Program-made: the position numbers and the translations under genes
The notes under the pieces: model-generated
What the model saw: only the letters and a program-made list of their open reading frames with translations
Databases searched by the model: none
What the model was told of the DNA's origin: nothing
Shown here: positions 43,750 to 53,220 of the stretch, piece after piece
Layout of the letters: each line of letters starts with the position of its first letter
How positions within the stretch are numbered: position 1 is the first letter of the stretch
NCBI RefSeq assembly: GCF_014197145.1
Contig: NZ_JACIEZ010000002.1
Span: 1 to 64,000, forward strand
Length of the DNA stretch: 64,000 bases
Direction: 5' to 3'
From: Gellertiella hungarica
Lineage (GTDB): Bacteria > Pseudomonadota > Alphaproteobacteria > Rhizobiales > Rhizobiaceae

Positions 43750-44919
43750 ATGGATACCGCAGCCCTCGTCGTGACCGACCAGCTGCTCGCGCGTCCGGCG
43801 ATCCGGGACGTCGCCCGTCTTCTCGGCTGCCCGCCCTCCAGCATCGCGGCGGCGCTGAAGCGGACCGAAAAGGCGCTTGCCGTCCGCCTGTTCCAGCCGG
43901 GCGCGCAGGGCCTGATGCGGACGCTCGACGGCGAGCGTCTCCAGCCGCTCTTTGCTGCGCTGGCCGGAGAAACCCGCAGGCTGTTTCGCCGGCAAGAGAC
44001 GGAAGCGGTGCCGATGCTGGGGCTCGAGGCGCTCCACCGCATCCTCACCGTGGCACGCAAGGGCAGCATTCGCGCCGCCGCGCGCGAACTCGGCATGGGC
44101 CAGCCGCAGCTCACCCGCCAGATCGCCCATGTGGAGGCAAAGACCGGTTACGCGCTCTTCGCCCGCAGCGCCGAAGGCGCGGTCCCGACGCCGGAGGGGC
44201 TGCTCGCCATCGATGCGGCGCGGCGGATCGAGGATCTCTGGCGGGAAATGTCGGCAAGTTCGGGCGAGAAGTTCCGGCGCATGGCCGCCACGGTCCGTCT
44301 GGGCGCGGTCTTTCCGCTCGGGGCGGAAAGCAGCATTGCCGGGCTGCTGGCGAGCCTTTCGGCCCGCTGGCGGCTGCGCCACCCGCGCCAGCCGCTGTTC
44401 ATCACCTCGATGATCGCGGAGGAGCTGCTGAACGGCGTGCGCCGTGGCATCTTCGATCTGGTGCTGCTCGATCTCGCGGGCCTTCCGGACGATCTCGACG
44501 GCAGGCTTCTGTCCACGTCGCCGCTGGTGCTCGTCGCCTCGCAGGAAACGGCGGAGCGGGCGGGCGGAACGCTCGACAGCCTGCTGCTCACCTCGCCGCT
44601 CGCGGTGCCGAGCGCGCGAAGCGGTCTGCGCCAGATCGTCGACCGGATGCTGGAAAGCGAGGTGTTTGCCGCATGGCGGGGGCGGATCGATCCCGTCGAG
44701 GTGGACAGCATCCCGGTGATCCTCAGGCTCGTCGAGGATCACGGTTTCGTCTCCTTCCTGCCGGCGGCCTCGCTGCCGGCGGGAGGCGGGCGGCTTGCCG
44801 CGCTCGGCCTTCCGGTGGAGACGGCCATGCCGCTCTATGCCGCCTGGCCCAAGGGCCGGGGCGATCACGGGCTGGTGGCGCAGGTGCTGGCGCTCGCCGG
44901 AGGCCCGGCCGTCAGATGA
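43750..44919 (+). CDS. LysR-family regulator with two tandem N-terminal winged-helix domains
   Basis: 389 residues, about 90 more than a normal LysR protein. The second half is an ordinary LysR: LEALHRILTVARKGSIRAAARELGMGQPQLTRQIAHVE near 92-130 is a canonical HTH, followed by an effector domain. The first 80 residues carry a second HTH-like unit: AIRDVARLLGCPPSSIAAALKRTEKALAVRLFQ near 17-49, with the same spacing as LysR including the LF after the recognition helix. The extension looks like a duplicated DNA-binding domain. It is divergent from the lyase operon, so it most likely controls it in response to its substrate. Its stop overlaps ubiB's by eight bases, tail to tail. Confidence 0.82.
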   Translation: MDTAALVVTDQLLARPAIRDVARLLGCPPSSIAAALKRTEKALAVRLFQPGAQGLMRTLDGERLQPLFAALAGETRRLFRRQETEAVPMLGLEALHRILTVARKGSIRAAARELGMGQPQLTRQIAHVEAKTGYALFARSAEGAVPTPEGLLAIDAARRIEDLWREMSASSGEKFRRMAATVRLGAVFPLGAESSIAGLLASLSARWRLRHPRQPLFITSMIAEELLNGVRRGIFDLVLLDLAGLPDDLDGRLLSTSPLVLVASQETAERAGGTLDSLLLTSPLAVPSARSGLRQIVDRMLESEVFAAWRGRIDPVEVDSIPVILRLVEDHGFVSFLPAASLPAGGGRLAALGLPVETAMPLYAAWPKGRGDHGLVAQVLALAGGPAVR

Positions 44920-46486
44920 CGTGCCAGGCGATGGTGAGAAGCGTCGCGGCGATGATCCAGAGCGCGATCCGGCCCGAACGGGTATGGCGTGCCTCGGCCC
45001 TGCCGATATCCTCGGCGGTGCGCTTGTCGAAGCGCAGGCCGTGCTCGCTCATGTGGATGAGCTCCGCATGGAACTTCTCCGTCCTGGCGGCGATTTCGGG
45101 CGCGGCCTCGGCAAGCTTCAGCGCCGCATAAAGGCCGTCCTTGAGGTCGGTCAGCACCCGCTTCGGCCCGAGATTGTCGCGGATCCAGCCGCCGACCACC
45201 GGCTCGGAGGCCTTCCACATGTTGAAGCGCGGATTGAGCATGCGCGCCACGCCTTCGACCACCACCATGGTCTTCTGCAGCATGACCAGCTCCGGACGCG
45301 TCTCCATGTCGAAAAGCTCGGTCACCTCGAAAAGCAGCGTGAGCAGCTTGCCCATGGAAATGGTTTCGGCGGGCTGGCCGTGGATCGGCTCGCCGATGGC
45401 GCGGATCGCCTGGGCAAAGCTCGCCACGTCATGGTGCTGCGGCACGTAACCGGCCTCGAAATGCACCTCCGCCACCCGGCGGTAATCGCGGGTGATGAAA
45501 CCGTAGAGGATCTCGGCGAGGAAGCGGCGCTCCTTCTTGCCGAGCCGCCCGACTATGCCCATGTCGACCGCGACGATCATGCCGGCGGGATCGACGAAGA
45601 GATTGCCGGGATGCATGTCCGCATGGAAGAAGCCATCCCGCAATGTATGGCGCAGGAACGACTGGATCAGCGTGTCGGCGAGCCCGTCGAGATCGTGCCC
45701 GGCAGCCCTCAGCGCCTCCACGTCCGACATCTTGATGCCGTCGATCCATTCCATGGTCAGCACGTCGCGGCCGGTGCGCTCCCAGTCCACCCTGGGCACC
45801 CTGAAGCCCGGATCGTCCTTCGTGTTTTCCGCGATCTCGGAAAGGGCCGCCGCCTCCAGGCGCAGGTCCATCTCGATCCGGGTCGTCTGCTCGAGCGTGC
45901 GCGTCACCTCCGTCGGCTTCAGGCGCCGGTGGGAGGGGATGAATTTCTCCTGCATCCGCGAGACGAGATACATGGCCTCGAGATCCCGGGCAAAACGCTG
46001 GCGAACGCCGGGACGGGCAACCTTCACGGCGACCTTGCGCCTGCCTTCCGGCGTCTCGATCTCGGCCGGATGCACCTGCGCGATCGATGCGGCCGCAATC
46101 GGCGGATCGAAGCGGGTGTAGAGTGTCTCGAGCGGCCGGCCGAGCGAGCCTTCCACCGAGGCGCGGGCAGCGCCCTCCGGGAAGAAGGCCATGCGGTCCT
46201 GGAGCTTGGCGAGATCGTTTGCCAGCTCGACACCGACGACGTCGGGGCGGGTCGCAAGGAACTGGCCGATCTTCACGTAGGAAGGGCCGAGCCTTTCGAC
46301 GGCACGGGCCACCCGGTCGCTCCGCGCCTCGCCGCGGGCGGGCCGGCGCGCCAGCGGCGCAAGCACGCGCTTGGCAAGCCTGAGCGGCGGGGGAATGTCG
46401 TCATCGGGAAGGCTGGTCAGCACGCCTTCGCGCACGAGCACATAGCCGACCCTCATGATGCGGAAATAGGCTGCCGGTGTGCTCAT
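44912..46486 (-). CDS. ubiB: UbiB family protein (ubiquinone biosynthesis atypical kinase/ATPase)
   Basis: 524 residues. An ABC1/ADCK-type protein required for ubiquinone synthesis at the inner membrane. The invariant N-terminal KxGQ motif is in PSYVKIGQFLATRPDVVG near 89-106, Lys in VAVKVARPGV near 153-162, ERTGRDVLTMEWIDG near 245, and HADMHPGNLFVDP near 295-307 the catalytic loop. A hydrophobic helix closes the C-terminus. Four bp separate it from ubiE, upstream, so both are one transcript. Confidence 0.95.
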   Translation of the reverse strand: MSTPAAYFRIMRVGYVLVREGVLTSLPDDDIPPPLRLAKRVLAPLARRPARGEARSDRVARAVERLGPSYVKIGQFLATRPDVVGVELANDLAKLQDRMAFFPEGAARASVEGSLGRPLETLYTRFDPPIAAASIAQVHPAEIETPEGRRKVAVKVARPGVRQRFARDLEAMYLVSRMQEKFIPSHRRLKPTEVTRTLEQTTRIEMDLRLEAAALSEIAENTKDDPGFRVPRVDWERTGRDVLTMEWIDGIKMSDVEALRAAGHDLDGLADTLIQSFLRHTLRDGFFHADMHPGNLFVDPAGMIVAVDMGIVGRLGKKERRFLAEILYGFITRDYRRVAEVHFEAGYVPQHHDVASFAQAIRAIGEPIHGQPAETISMGKLLTLLFEVTELFDMETRPELVMLQKTMVVVEGVARMLNPRFNMWKASEPVVGGWIRDNLGPKRVLTDLKDGLYAALKLAEAAPEIAARTEKFHAELIHMSEHGLRFDKRTAEDIGRAEARHTRSGRIALWIIAATLLTIAWHVI

Positions 46487-46490
46487 CCGG

Positions 46491-47267
46491 TCAGATCTTC
46501 CAGCCGGAATGCAGCGCCGCGATGCCGCCGGTATAATTGGTGTAGGTCACGCGCGAGAAGCCGGCATCCCGGATCATCGCCGCGAAATCCTCCTGGTTGG
46601 GGAACTTGCGGATCGATTCCACCAGATACTGGTAGGGCTCGGCATCGCCGGTGATCATCTTGCCGAATTGCGGAATGGCCTTGAACGACCACTGTTCGTA
46701 GAAGCTGTCGAGAAGCGGCATGTGGACTTCGGAGAATTCCAGCACCAGCAGGCGGCCGCCGCGCTTCAGCACGCGGTGGGCTTCCTTCAGCGCCACGTCG
46801 ATGCGCGGCACGTTGCGGATGCCGAAGGCGATCGTGTAGGCATCGAAGCTGTTGTCCTCGAAGGGCAGGTCTTCCGCATTGGCTTCCACGAAGGTGAGGT
46901 TGTCGGTGAGCCCCTTCTTCTCCGCCCGCTCGGCGCCGACGCCCAGCATGGAGCCGTTGATGTCGAGCACGGTCGCATGGGCCTGACGGCCGGAGGCCTC
47001 GACGATGCGAAACGCGATGTCGCCGGTGCCGCCTGCCACGTCGAGCACGCGGTAATCGGACGACTTGCGCGGATTGAGCGCGGCCACCATGGCATCCTTC
47101 CAGACCCGGTGCAGGCCCGCCGACATCACGTCGTTCATGATGTCGTAGCGCTTAGCGACCTTGTGAAAGACCTCGTTCACCAGAGGCTGCTTCTCGCCTT
47201 CCGGAACGTCGCGGAAGCCGTAAGAGGTTGCCATGCCGCCATTGGCAGTGGTGCGCTGTTCACCCAT
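46491..47267 (-). CDS. ubiE: Demethylmenaquinone/2-methoxy-6-polyprenyl-1,4-benzoquinol methylase
   Basis: 258 residues, C-methyltransferase of ubiquinone synthesis. Typical elements: [24 protein letters not shown] near 34-57, [15 protein letters not shown] (SAM motif I) near 74-88, [10 protein letters not shown] near 152, and [17 protein letters not shown], the post-motif C-terminal segment. It starts the ubiE-ubiB unit, divergent from mutM. Confidence 0.96.
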   Translation of the reverse strand: MGEQRTTANGGMATSYGFRDVPEGEKQPLVNEVFHKVAKRYDIMNDVMSAGLHRVWKDAMVAALNPRKSSDYRVLDVAGGTGDIAFRIVEASGRQAHATVLDINGSMLGVGAERAEKKGLTDNLTFVEANAEDLPFEDNSFDAYTIAFGIRNVPRIDVALKEAHRVLKRGGRLLVLEFSEVHMPLLDSFYEQWSFKAIPQFGKMITGDAEPYQYLVESIRKFPNQEDFAAMIRDAGFSRVTYTNYTGGIAALHSGWKI

Positions 47268-47426
47268 CCGAGAACTCCCATCACAAATTGGACTTGCCCG
47301 CCGGCCGGCGGAACCATATCGAAAAGACCGCCTTCACGCTATCGGATGTATCGGGCGAAGCTGCGGCATGCTGGCGCTGGTCTATAGACCGGATCCGGGG
47401 CGGTTGAAACAGGAAGATGGAGTGCC

Positions 47427-48317
47427 ATGCCAGAATTGCCAGAGGTGGAAACGGTCAGGCGCGGGCTGGAACCCGTGATGGCCGGCGCGCTGATCGAGAG
47501 GCTGGAGCTGCGCCGCCCGGACCTGCGCTTTCCCTTGCCGGACGCGCTTTCCGAACGGGTCTCCGGCCGGCGCATCCTCGGCCTGTCGCGCCGGGCCAAG
47601 TACCTGCTCATCGATCTCGACAATGGCTGGACCCTTCTTTCCCACCTCGGCATGTCCGGCTCGTTTCGGATAGAGGAGGGCGGGCAATCGGAGATGCCCG
47701 GCGAATTCCACCATGCGCGCTCCAAGGACGAGAAGCACGACCACGTGGTCTTCCATCTCGTGACCGGGCAGGGCCCGGTCCGGGTGGTCTACAACGATCC
47801 GCGCCGGTTCGGCTTCATGGATCTCTTCGAGCGGCGGGAGATGGAAAGCCACCCCGCCTTCCGGGACCTGGGGCCCGAACCGCTCGGCAACGCGCTTCAG
47901 GCAGGCGGCCTTGCGGCCCGGCTTGCCGGCAAGAGCCAGCCGCTGAAGGGCGCGCTCCTCGACCAGCGGCTGATCGCGGGGCTCGGCAACATCTATGTCT
48001 GCGAGGCGCTCTGGCGCTCCCATCTCTCGCCGCTGCGCAAGGCGGGGACGCTGGTGCGCAAGAGCGGCCGTCCCGCGCCGCAGCTCGAGACCCTCGTGGA
48101 GGCGATCCGCGCCGTGATAGCGGAGGCCATCGAGGCCGGAGGCTCGTCGCTGCGCGACCACATCCAGACCGATGGCTCGCTCGGCTATTTCCAGCACAGC
48201 TTCGCCGTCTACGACCAGGAGGGAAAGCCGTGCCGGACCGAGGGATGCGGGGGAACGGTGGAACGGATCGTCCAGTCCGGGCGCTCCACCTTCTATTGTC
48301 CGTCCTGCCAGAAATAG
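47427..48317 (+). CDS. mutM: Formamidopyrimidine-DNA glycosylase
   Basis: 296 residues. Excises 8-oxoguanine and other damaged purines, with AP-lyase activity. The catalytic N-terminus [16 protein letters not shown] (Pro2 nucleophile, Glu3) is intact, [19 protein letters not shown] is near 176-194, and the C-terminal zinc finger CRTEGCGGT...TFYCPSCQK closes the protein. The usual rhizobial order ubiB-ubiE/mutM-rpsT-dnaA is kept. Confidence 0.97.
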   Translation: MPELPEVETVRRGLEPVMAGALIERLELRRPDLRFPLPDALSERVSGRRILGLSRRAKYLLIDLDNGWTLLSHLGMSGSFRIEEGGQSEMPGEFHHARSKDEKHDHVVFHLVTGQGPVRVVYNDPRRFGFMDLFERREMESHPAFRDLGPEPLGNALQAGGLAARLAGKSQPLKGALLDQRLIAGLGNIYVCEALWRSHLSPLRKAGTLVRKSGRPAPQLETLVEAIRAVIAEAIEAGGSSLRDHIQTDGSLGYFQHSFAVYDQEGKPCRTEGCGGTVERIVQSGRSTFYCPSCQK

Positions 48318-48384
48318 GCGCCGCGCACGCCGCCGGAAGCGTGGACAAGCCGGGCATTGCGGGAAGAAAGAGGCAAAAAGCGCG

Positions 48385-48413
48385 TTGACGCGCCCCCGCT
48401 TTCCCGCTATATG
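48385..48413 (+). promoter_or_regulatory. Strong sigma-70-type promoter of rpsT
   Basis: TTGACG (48385-48390) and TATATG (48408-48413) with a 17-bp spacer, the best consensus-like promoter in the window. The resulting rpsT leader is about 115 nt. Confidence 0.75.
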
Positions 48414-48534
48414 CCCGGCCACAGATGGGAAAGCCGCTCTGGTTTTCCGCTATTGCTCCCGAAAAGCTGTTGCAAGAGGTCGCTTCTGACCGCGGCTTGA
48501 GCGGAGTTTGGTTTGAATTCGAAGAGAGGCATCC

Positions 48535-48801
48535 ATGGCCAATACCACTTCGGCGAAGAAGGCGACCCGCAAGATCGCTCGCCGCACCGCAGTCAACAAG
48601 GCACGCCGTTCGCGCATCCGCACCTTCATCCGCAAGGTTGAAGAAGCGATTGCAGCCGGTGACGCCGCCGTCGCCAAGGCCGCTCTGCAGGCTGCCCAGC
48701 CGGAACTGATGCGCGCCGCCACCAAGGGCGTCATGCATGCCAACACCGCGTCCCGCAAGGTTTCGCGCCTGGCAAGCCGCGTGAAGGCACTGTCCGCTTA
48801 A
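48535..48801 (+). CDS. rpsT: 30S ribosomal protein S20
   Basis: 88 residues, almost all alpha-helical and rich in Lys/Arg/Ala, as is usual for S20: [31 protein letters not shown] is the recognisable start in two adjoining segments. It binds the 5' domain of 16S rRNA. The ATG is preceded by AGAGAGGC. Own promoter, own terminator, so it is a single-gene unit upstream of dnaA. Confidence 0.97.
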   Translation: MANTTSAKKATRKIARRTAVNKARRSRIRTFIRKVEEAIAAGDAAVAKAALQAAQPELMRAATKGVMHANTASRKVSRLASRVKALSA

Positions 48802-48828
48802 TATTTCGTGTCACGAGACACCGATGTC

Positions 48829-48851
48829 AGCCCGGCCTCTGGCCGGGCTTT
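48829..48851 (+). terminator. Rho-independent terminator of rpsT
   Basis: AGCCCGGCC-TCT-GGCCGGGCT stem, nine base pairs, with a short T run. It starts 28 bp after the rpsT stop. Confidence 0.85.
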
Positions 48852-49730
48852 CGCGATTCTGGCTCCGGCCTGCCACAATTGCCGCGGCGAGCCGGGCGCT
48901 CATGTCAGTCCGGTGACAATAAAAACTATTTCTTATCAATAACTTGTTGGGGGTCTCCGGCGCGCCTCCGCCCCCCGGAGGGGGCTGGATGACATCAAGG
49001 CAGAGTCAAGACATTTTTTTGTTTTTTTGTTTTTCGGCCCCCCGCCATCCCCTCGTTTTTGAATCCCTTTGATTCAACTAGGATTCTTTTTTGGGCCAGT
49101 CCGGCGATGCGAAAAGCGGCGCAAGAGTCAATGGCCTCGTTCGATTCCTGCGCAAAAATCGTCGTTGATCTTGCAAAATGATCCTGCGTAAATGGCCCCC
49201 AGCGAGAGGGGGCGGCGACCTGGAACAGACGCGGGGGACAGGATCCCCAGGCGGTCCAGCGGCCACCGTACCTTGCTCGCCACGGAGCGCTCTGCTCCGT
49301 TTTTTCACCAAGCGCCGGACCGATAAGCTGGATTCCACCCGGATTCCAATCGGACGGTTTGTGCGCGAAAAAGCATGCTTCCCGGCCACGGCACGGGAAG
49401 AGGAGTAGGGCAACGGGGCACCTGACGAGGATGGGTGTCTGACAACGAGACCGGATGGATCCGGCAGGGAAAGGACATGTTCCAATCTCGATTGAGCGTT
49501 TGGAGAAGGCGACTGCAGGAATGACGGCCGTTCCGAAAGGACGGCCGGGGTGGGGGTGCTGAGTAGCGTTTCCATGCGTTTCCGGTGGCGGTCGCCCGGT
49601 CTTTGGGGCCGGGCGGGTCTCCAACACGGAGTGGGTAATGCCGCCCTTGCGGAAAAGGGGCGGTCTTGGCTCGAGGGACATGACCGGCGATCATCGCCGG
49701 GAACAGACTTGGAATTTGGAAGGCGGCAAA
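48852..49730 (+). promoter_or_regulatory. Long dnaA upstream region
   Basis: A non-coding stretch of almost 0.9 kb. It includes T-rich tracts at 49014-49035 (T7-G-T7-G-T5), eight GANTC sites between 49003 and 49346, a terminator-like hairpin at 49282-49305 and a hairpin just before the dnaA ribosome-binding site (CCGGCGA-TCA-TCGCCGG, 49684-49700). Only one weak DnaA-box-like 9-mer (TTATCAATA, 48935) was noticed, so it does not look like oriC. Short reading frames here lack coding character. Confidence 0.6.
49282..49305 (+). terminator. Terminator-like hairpin in the middle of the dnaA upstream region
   Basis: ACGGAGC-GCTCT-GCTCCGT followed by six T residues, a textbook intrinsic terminator on the plus strand. 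It is 425 bp upstream of dnaA and cannot belong to rpsT, which has its own. It implies an unannotated short RNA ending here or attenuation of a long dnaA leader. Confidence 0.7.
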
Positions 49731-51281
49731 ATGCAAATGAATGTTAGAACATCCGACGCATTGGGTTTCGGGGACCATGCGGCCGATGGCGGTGCAGAAG
49801 GCGCCGGTGCTGCGACAAGCGGGGCAAACGCCAAGCAGGCGGTGCTGTTCGAACGCGTCAGCGCCCGGCTGAAGGCCCAGGTAGGGCCCGATGTCTATGC
49901 CAGCTGGTTCGCCCGGTTGAAGCTGCATTCTCTTTCGAAGAGCGTGGTCCGGCTCACGGTGCCGACCACATTTCTCAAATCCTGGATCAACAACCGCTAT
50001 CTGGACCTGATCACCAGCCTGTTCCAGGCCGAGGATCCGGAAATCCTGAAGGTGGAGATCCTCGTCCGCACGGCGACCCGCAGCGCCCGGCCTGCCATGG
50101 CCGAGGAACAGGCGGCCGCCGCGCCGGCACCCGCCGCGCAGCCGGCACCGCGCCGCCAGCCGGTGCAGCAGGCCGGTCAGGTGGCAGCAGCCGCCGTTCA
50201 GGCCCAGCGCCCCGCGCAGCCGACCGCGGCCTCGCCGCTCTTCGGCTCCCCGCTCGATCCGCGCTACACCTTCGATACCTTCATCGAGGGCGCGTCGAAC
50301 CGGGTTGCGCTTGCCGCTGCCCGGACCATTGCCGAAGCCGGCGCCAGCGCCGTGCGCTTCAACCCGCTCTTCGTCCATTCGACGGTCGGGCTCGGCAAGA
50401 CCCATCTGCTGCAGGCCATTGCCAATGCAGCCGTGCAGAGCCCGCGCGCGCCGCGCGTGGTCTATCTCACCGCGGAGTATTTCATGTGGCGTTTCGCCAC
50501 CGCCATCCGCGATAACGATGCCCTGACGCTGAAGGACTCGCTCCGTCACATCGACCTGCTTATCATCGACGACATGCAGTTCCTGCAGGGCAAGATGATC
50601 CAGCACGAGTTCTGCCATCTGCTGAACATGCTGCTCGACAGCGCCAAGCAGGTGGTCGTTGCTGCCGACCGCGCGCCGTGGGAGCTGGAATCGCTCGATC
50701 CCCGCGTGCGCTCGCGCCTGCAGGGCGGCGTCGCCATCGAGATGGAAGCGCCCGATTACGACATGCGTCTCGACATGCTGGTCTCGCGCCTCAACCAGGC
50801 ACGCCAGGAGGATCCGGGCCTCGACATCCCCATGGAGATCCTGTCGCATGTCGCCCGCCACGTGACCGCAAGCGGCCGCGAGCTGGAAGGCGCCTTCAAC
50901 CAGCTGGTCTTCCGCCGCTCCTTCGAGCCGAACCTCTCGATCGAGCGCGTGGACGAGCTTCTGTCGCACCTCGTCGGCTCGGGCGAGCCGAAGCGCGTGC
51001 GCATCGAAGACATCCAGCGCATCGTCGCCCGGCACTACAATGTTTCCCGGCAGGAACTGGTCTCGAACCGCCGCACCCGGGTCATCGTCAAGCCGCGCCA
51101 GATCGCCATGTATCTGTCGAAGACGCTGACGCCGCGCTCCTTCCCCGAGATCGGCCGCCGTTTCGGCGGGCGCGACCACACCACCGTGCTGCATGCGGTG
51201 CGCAAGATCGAGGAAATGATCTCGGAGGACAGCAAGCTCTCCCACGAGATCGAGCTTCTGAAGCGCCTGATCAACGAATAG
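49731..51281 (+). CDS. dnaA: Chromosomal replication initiator protein DnaA
   Basis: 516 residues from the ATG at 49731, preceded by GGAAGGCGG; upstream in-frame ATGs at 49638 and 49680 lack such a site. Domain I covers roughly 40-115 ([15 protein letters not shown]). Domain II is long and Ala/Pro/Gln-rich (about 125-170). The AAA+ domain has [11 protein letters not shown] Walker A near 218-228 and [10 protein letters not shown] Walker B near 277-286. Domain IV ends with the DNA-binding signature [18 protein letters not shown] near 480-497. It binds DnaA boxes at the origin, which does not appear to be here. Confidence 0.97.
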   Translation: MQMNVRTSDALGFGDHAADGGAEGAGAATSGANAKQAVLFERVSARLKAQVGPDVYASWFARLKLHSLSKSVVRLTVPTTFLKSWINNRYLDLITSLFQAEDPEILKVEILVRTATRSARPAMAEEQAAAAPAPAAQPAPRRQPVQQAGQVAAAAVQAQRPAQPTAASPLFGSPLDPRYTFDTFIEGASNRVALAAARTIAEAGASAVRFNPLFVHSTVGLGKTHLLQAIANAAVQSPRAPRVVYLTAEYFMWRFATAIRDNDALTLKDSLRHIDLLIIDDMQFLQGKMIQHEFCHLLNMLLDSAKQVVVAADRAPWELESLDPRVRSRLQGGVAIEMEAPDYDMRLDMLVSRLNQARQEDPGLDIPMEILSHVARHVTASGRELEGAFNQLVFRRSFEPNLSIERVDELLSHLVGSGEPKRVRIEDIQRIVARHYNVSRQELVSNRRTRVIVKPRQIAMYLSKTLTPRSFPEIGRRFGGRDHTTVLHAVRKIEEMISEDSKLSHEIELLKRLINE

Positions 51282-51305
51282 GCCGGATTGCATCCCGGCC
51301 AGGGC

Positions 51306-51332
51306 GAAGGCGGGGCCGCAAGTCCCGCCTTC
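51306..51332. terminator. Bidirectional hairpin between dnaA and the GNAT gene
   Basis: GAAGGCGGG and CCCGCCTTC, a perfect nine-base inverted repeat with a nine-base loop, located between convergent stops at 51281 and 51339. No long T run follows. Confidence 0.65.
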
Positions 51333-51338
51333 TGCCGT

Positions 51339-51836
51339 TCAGGGCCGCCGGAGCCGGGCCATGGCCAGCACGTCCGCGTGCCGCCCGGCGCGGAAGGCAT
51401 AGTCTCTCAATATCCCTTCCTCCTCGAAGCCGGCCTTGCGGTACAGCCCGATCGCGGCCTCGTTGTCGGTGAAGACGGTGAGCTCGAGGCGCCGCAGATC
51501 GAGCCAGTTGTCGGCGAGATCCAGCAATGCCTCAAGCAGGCGCGTGCCGATGCCCTGTCCCCGACGATCGTCGCGGACGCCCATGCCGATCTCTCCCGCA
51601 TGGGCACGCCGGCCGGAAAGCCGGCGCAATCCAGCATTGCCGAGGATCAGCCCGCCTGCCTCCGCCACCAGGAGCGTCTGGTCCGGATCGGGCTTCGACA
51701 GGCGGCTGCGCACCGATTCCAGGGTCGGATGGGGAAGGCGAAGGGTTCCGTGCCTGTAGCCGGGCATGGATTGCAGCGCGCAGATGCCCTCTGCATCGTC
51801 GAGCCGCGCGGCGCGTATCAGGATGTCGTCTCTCAT
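51339..51836 (-). CDS. GNAT family N-acetyltransferase (RimJ/RimL/PhnO-like)
   Basis: 165 residues. The GNAT core is plain: [26 protein letters not shown] near 84-109 contains the acetyl-CoA-binding Q/RxxGxG/A, and [23 protein letters not shown] near 119-141 the closing motif. Substrate unknown; similar proteins acetylate ribosomal or other N-termini. It is convergent with dnaA and is followed upstream by a 197-bp gap to hemW with no evident feature. Confidence 0.85.
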   Translation of the reverse strand: MRDDILIRAARLDDAEGICALQSMPGYRHGTLRLPHPTLESVRSRLSKPDPDQTLLVAEAGGLILGNAGLRRLSGRRAHAGEIGMGVRDDRRGQGIGTRLLEALLDLADNWLDLRRLELTVFTDNEAAIGLYRKAGFEEEGILRDYAFRAGRHADVLAMARLRRP

Positions 51837-52033
51837 GCTTGCTCCTGCTCTTCGAAGCCGGGAGCGCTCTTGTCCCTCCGCGTCCCGGCAGATGTCCGGG
51901 GGAGGGATGCCGCGTCAGATCAAGCCGCGCACAAGCCGCTCCGCCCGCTGGGGCGAAGCACCGTAAGGCAGACGGGATGCGCGCTGTGGATCATGCAGGG
52001 CAGAGTAGCGCCAAAATGACCGAAGGCAAGAGG

Positions 52034-53215
52034 TCAGCAGGCGAGATCGGCAACGACGCTGTCGAGGATCAGCATGCCCGACGGCGTGCAGCGCAGCCTC
52101 GAATTGCCGAGGCGCTCGATGAAGCCATGGGAGATCAGGAAGGCTTCCCGGTCCGGGTCGGGCTCGCGGCCGGACAGTTGCTGCCAGCGCACGAGGTCGA
52201 TGCCTTCCTTGAGCCGCAGCCCCATCAGCAGCAGCTCGTCGGCCTGCTCCTCGTAGCCCAGTCGCTCCTCGTCGGTCATGCCGTGGCCCTGGCTCTCCAC
52301 GAGCCCGAGCCAGGTTTCGGGGTGCCTCTCGGTGGCGGTCGCGAGCTTTTCGCGGCCCAGGGTCAGCCGGCCATGGGCGCCGGGGCCGATGCCCACGTAA
52401 TCGCCATAGCGCCAGTAGGTGAGGTTGTGCCGGCTTTCGGCGCCGGGGCGGGCATGGTTGGACACCTCGTAGGCCGGCAGCCCGTGCGCCTCGGTGATCT
52501 CCTGCGTCGCCTCGTAGAGCAGCGCGGATTCCTCCCCGTCGGGGAGCGTGAACTTCCGGGCCTTGTGCAGGCCGAAGAAGGGCGTGCCCTCCTCGATGGT
52601 CAGCTGGTAGAGCGAGAGATGGTCGACCGCATAGGAGATGGCCTGCTTCAGCTCCGCTTCCCAGGCATCCACCGTCTGGCCGGGCCGCGCATAGATGAGG
52701 TCGAAGGACATGCGCGGAAAGATCTCGCGCGCAAGCCGGATCGCGCCCAGTGCCTGGTCCACGTCATGCAGGCGGCCGAGGAATTTCAGGTCGGCGTCGT
52801 TCAGCGCCTGCACGCCGAGCGACAGCCGGTTGACGCCTGCCGCCCGGTAGCCTCGGAAACGATCGGCCTCGACGCTCGACGGGTTGGCTTCCATGGTGAT
52901 CTCGATGCCATCAGGCACATGCCAGTGCCGGGCGATGCCGTCGAGAATGGCGCCGACCGTTTCGGGCGCCATCAGCGAGGGCGTGCCGCCCCCCATGAAG
53001 ATGCTGGTGACGGTACGCGGACCGGAAAGCGTCCGCATGTGCTCCATCTCGCGCAGGAAAGCGGCGGTGAACCGGGCCTGATCCACCGGCTGGTGGCGCA
53101 CATGGCTGTTGAAATCGCAATAGGGGCACTTGGCCGCGCAGAAGGGCCAGTGCACGTAGAGCCCGAAGCCGGGCTCGCCCGTATCCGGCAGGATCAGGGA
53201 GGATCGCTCCGACAT
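52034..53215 (-). CDS. hemW: HemW-like radical SAM heme chaperone
   Basis: 393 residues from the ATG at 53215; the frame is open further upstream into rdgB without similarity. The radical SAM motif CAAKCPYCDFNSH near 27-39 has the CxxxCxxC cysteines, GGGTPS near 75-80 the SAM-binding loop, and LYQLTIEEGTPF near 204-215 a HemW-typical segment. HemW (formerly called oxygen-independent coproporphyrinogen oxidase-like) binds heme and delivers it to haem proteins. It is five bp downstream of rdgB, in one operon. Confidence 0.93.
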   Translation of the reverse strand: MSERSSLILPDTGEPGFGLYVHWPFCAAKCPYCDFNSHVRHQPVDQARFTAAFLREMEHMRTLSGPRTVTSIFMGGGTPSLMAPETVGAILDGIARHWHVPDGIEITMEANPSSVEADRFRGYRAAGVNRLSLGVQALNDADLKFLGRLHDVDQALGAIRLAREIFPRMSFDLIYARPGQTVDAWEAELKQAISYAVDHLSLYQLTIEEGTPFFGLHKARKFTLPDGEESALLYEATQEITEAHGLPAYEVSNHARPGAESRHNLTYWRYGDYVGIGPGAHGRLTLGREKLATATERHPETWLGLVESQGHGMTDEERLGYEEQADELLLMGLRLKEGIDLVRWQQLSGREPDPDREAFLISHGFIERLGNSRLRCTPSGMLILDSVVADLAC

Positions 53216-53220
53216 CGGTC

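Noticed and set aside
48852-49730. Chromosomal origin of replication
   Set aside because: No cluster of TTATCCACA-type DnaA boxes was found and no AT-rich unwinding element with flanking boxes; in rhizobia the origin usually lies elsewhere (near hemE).
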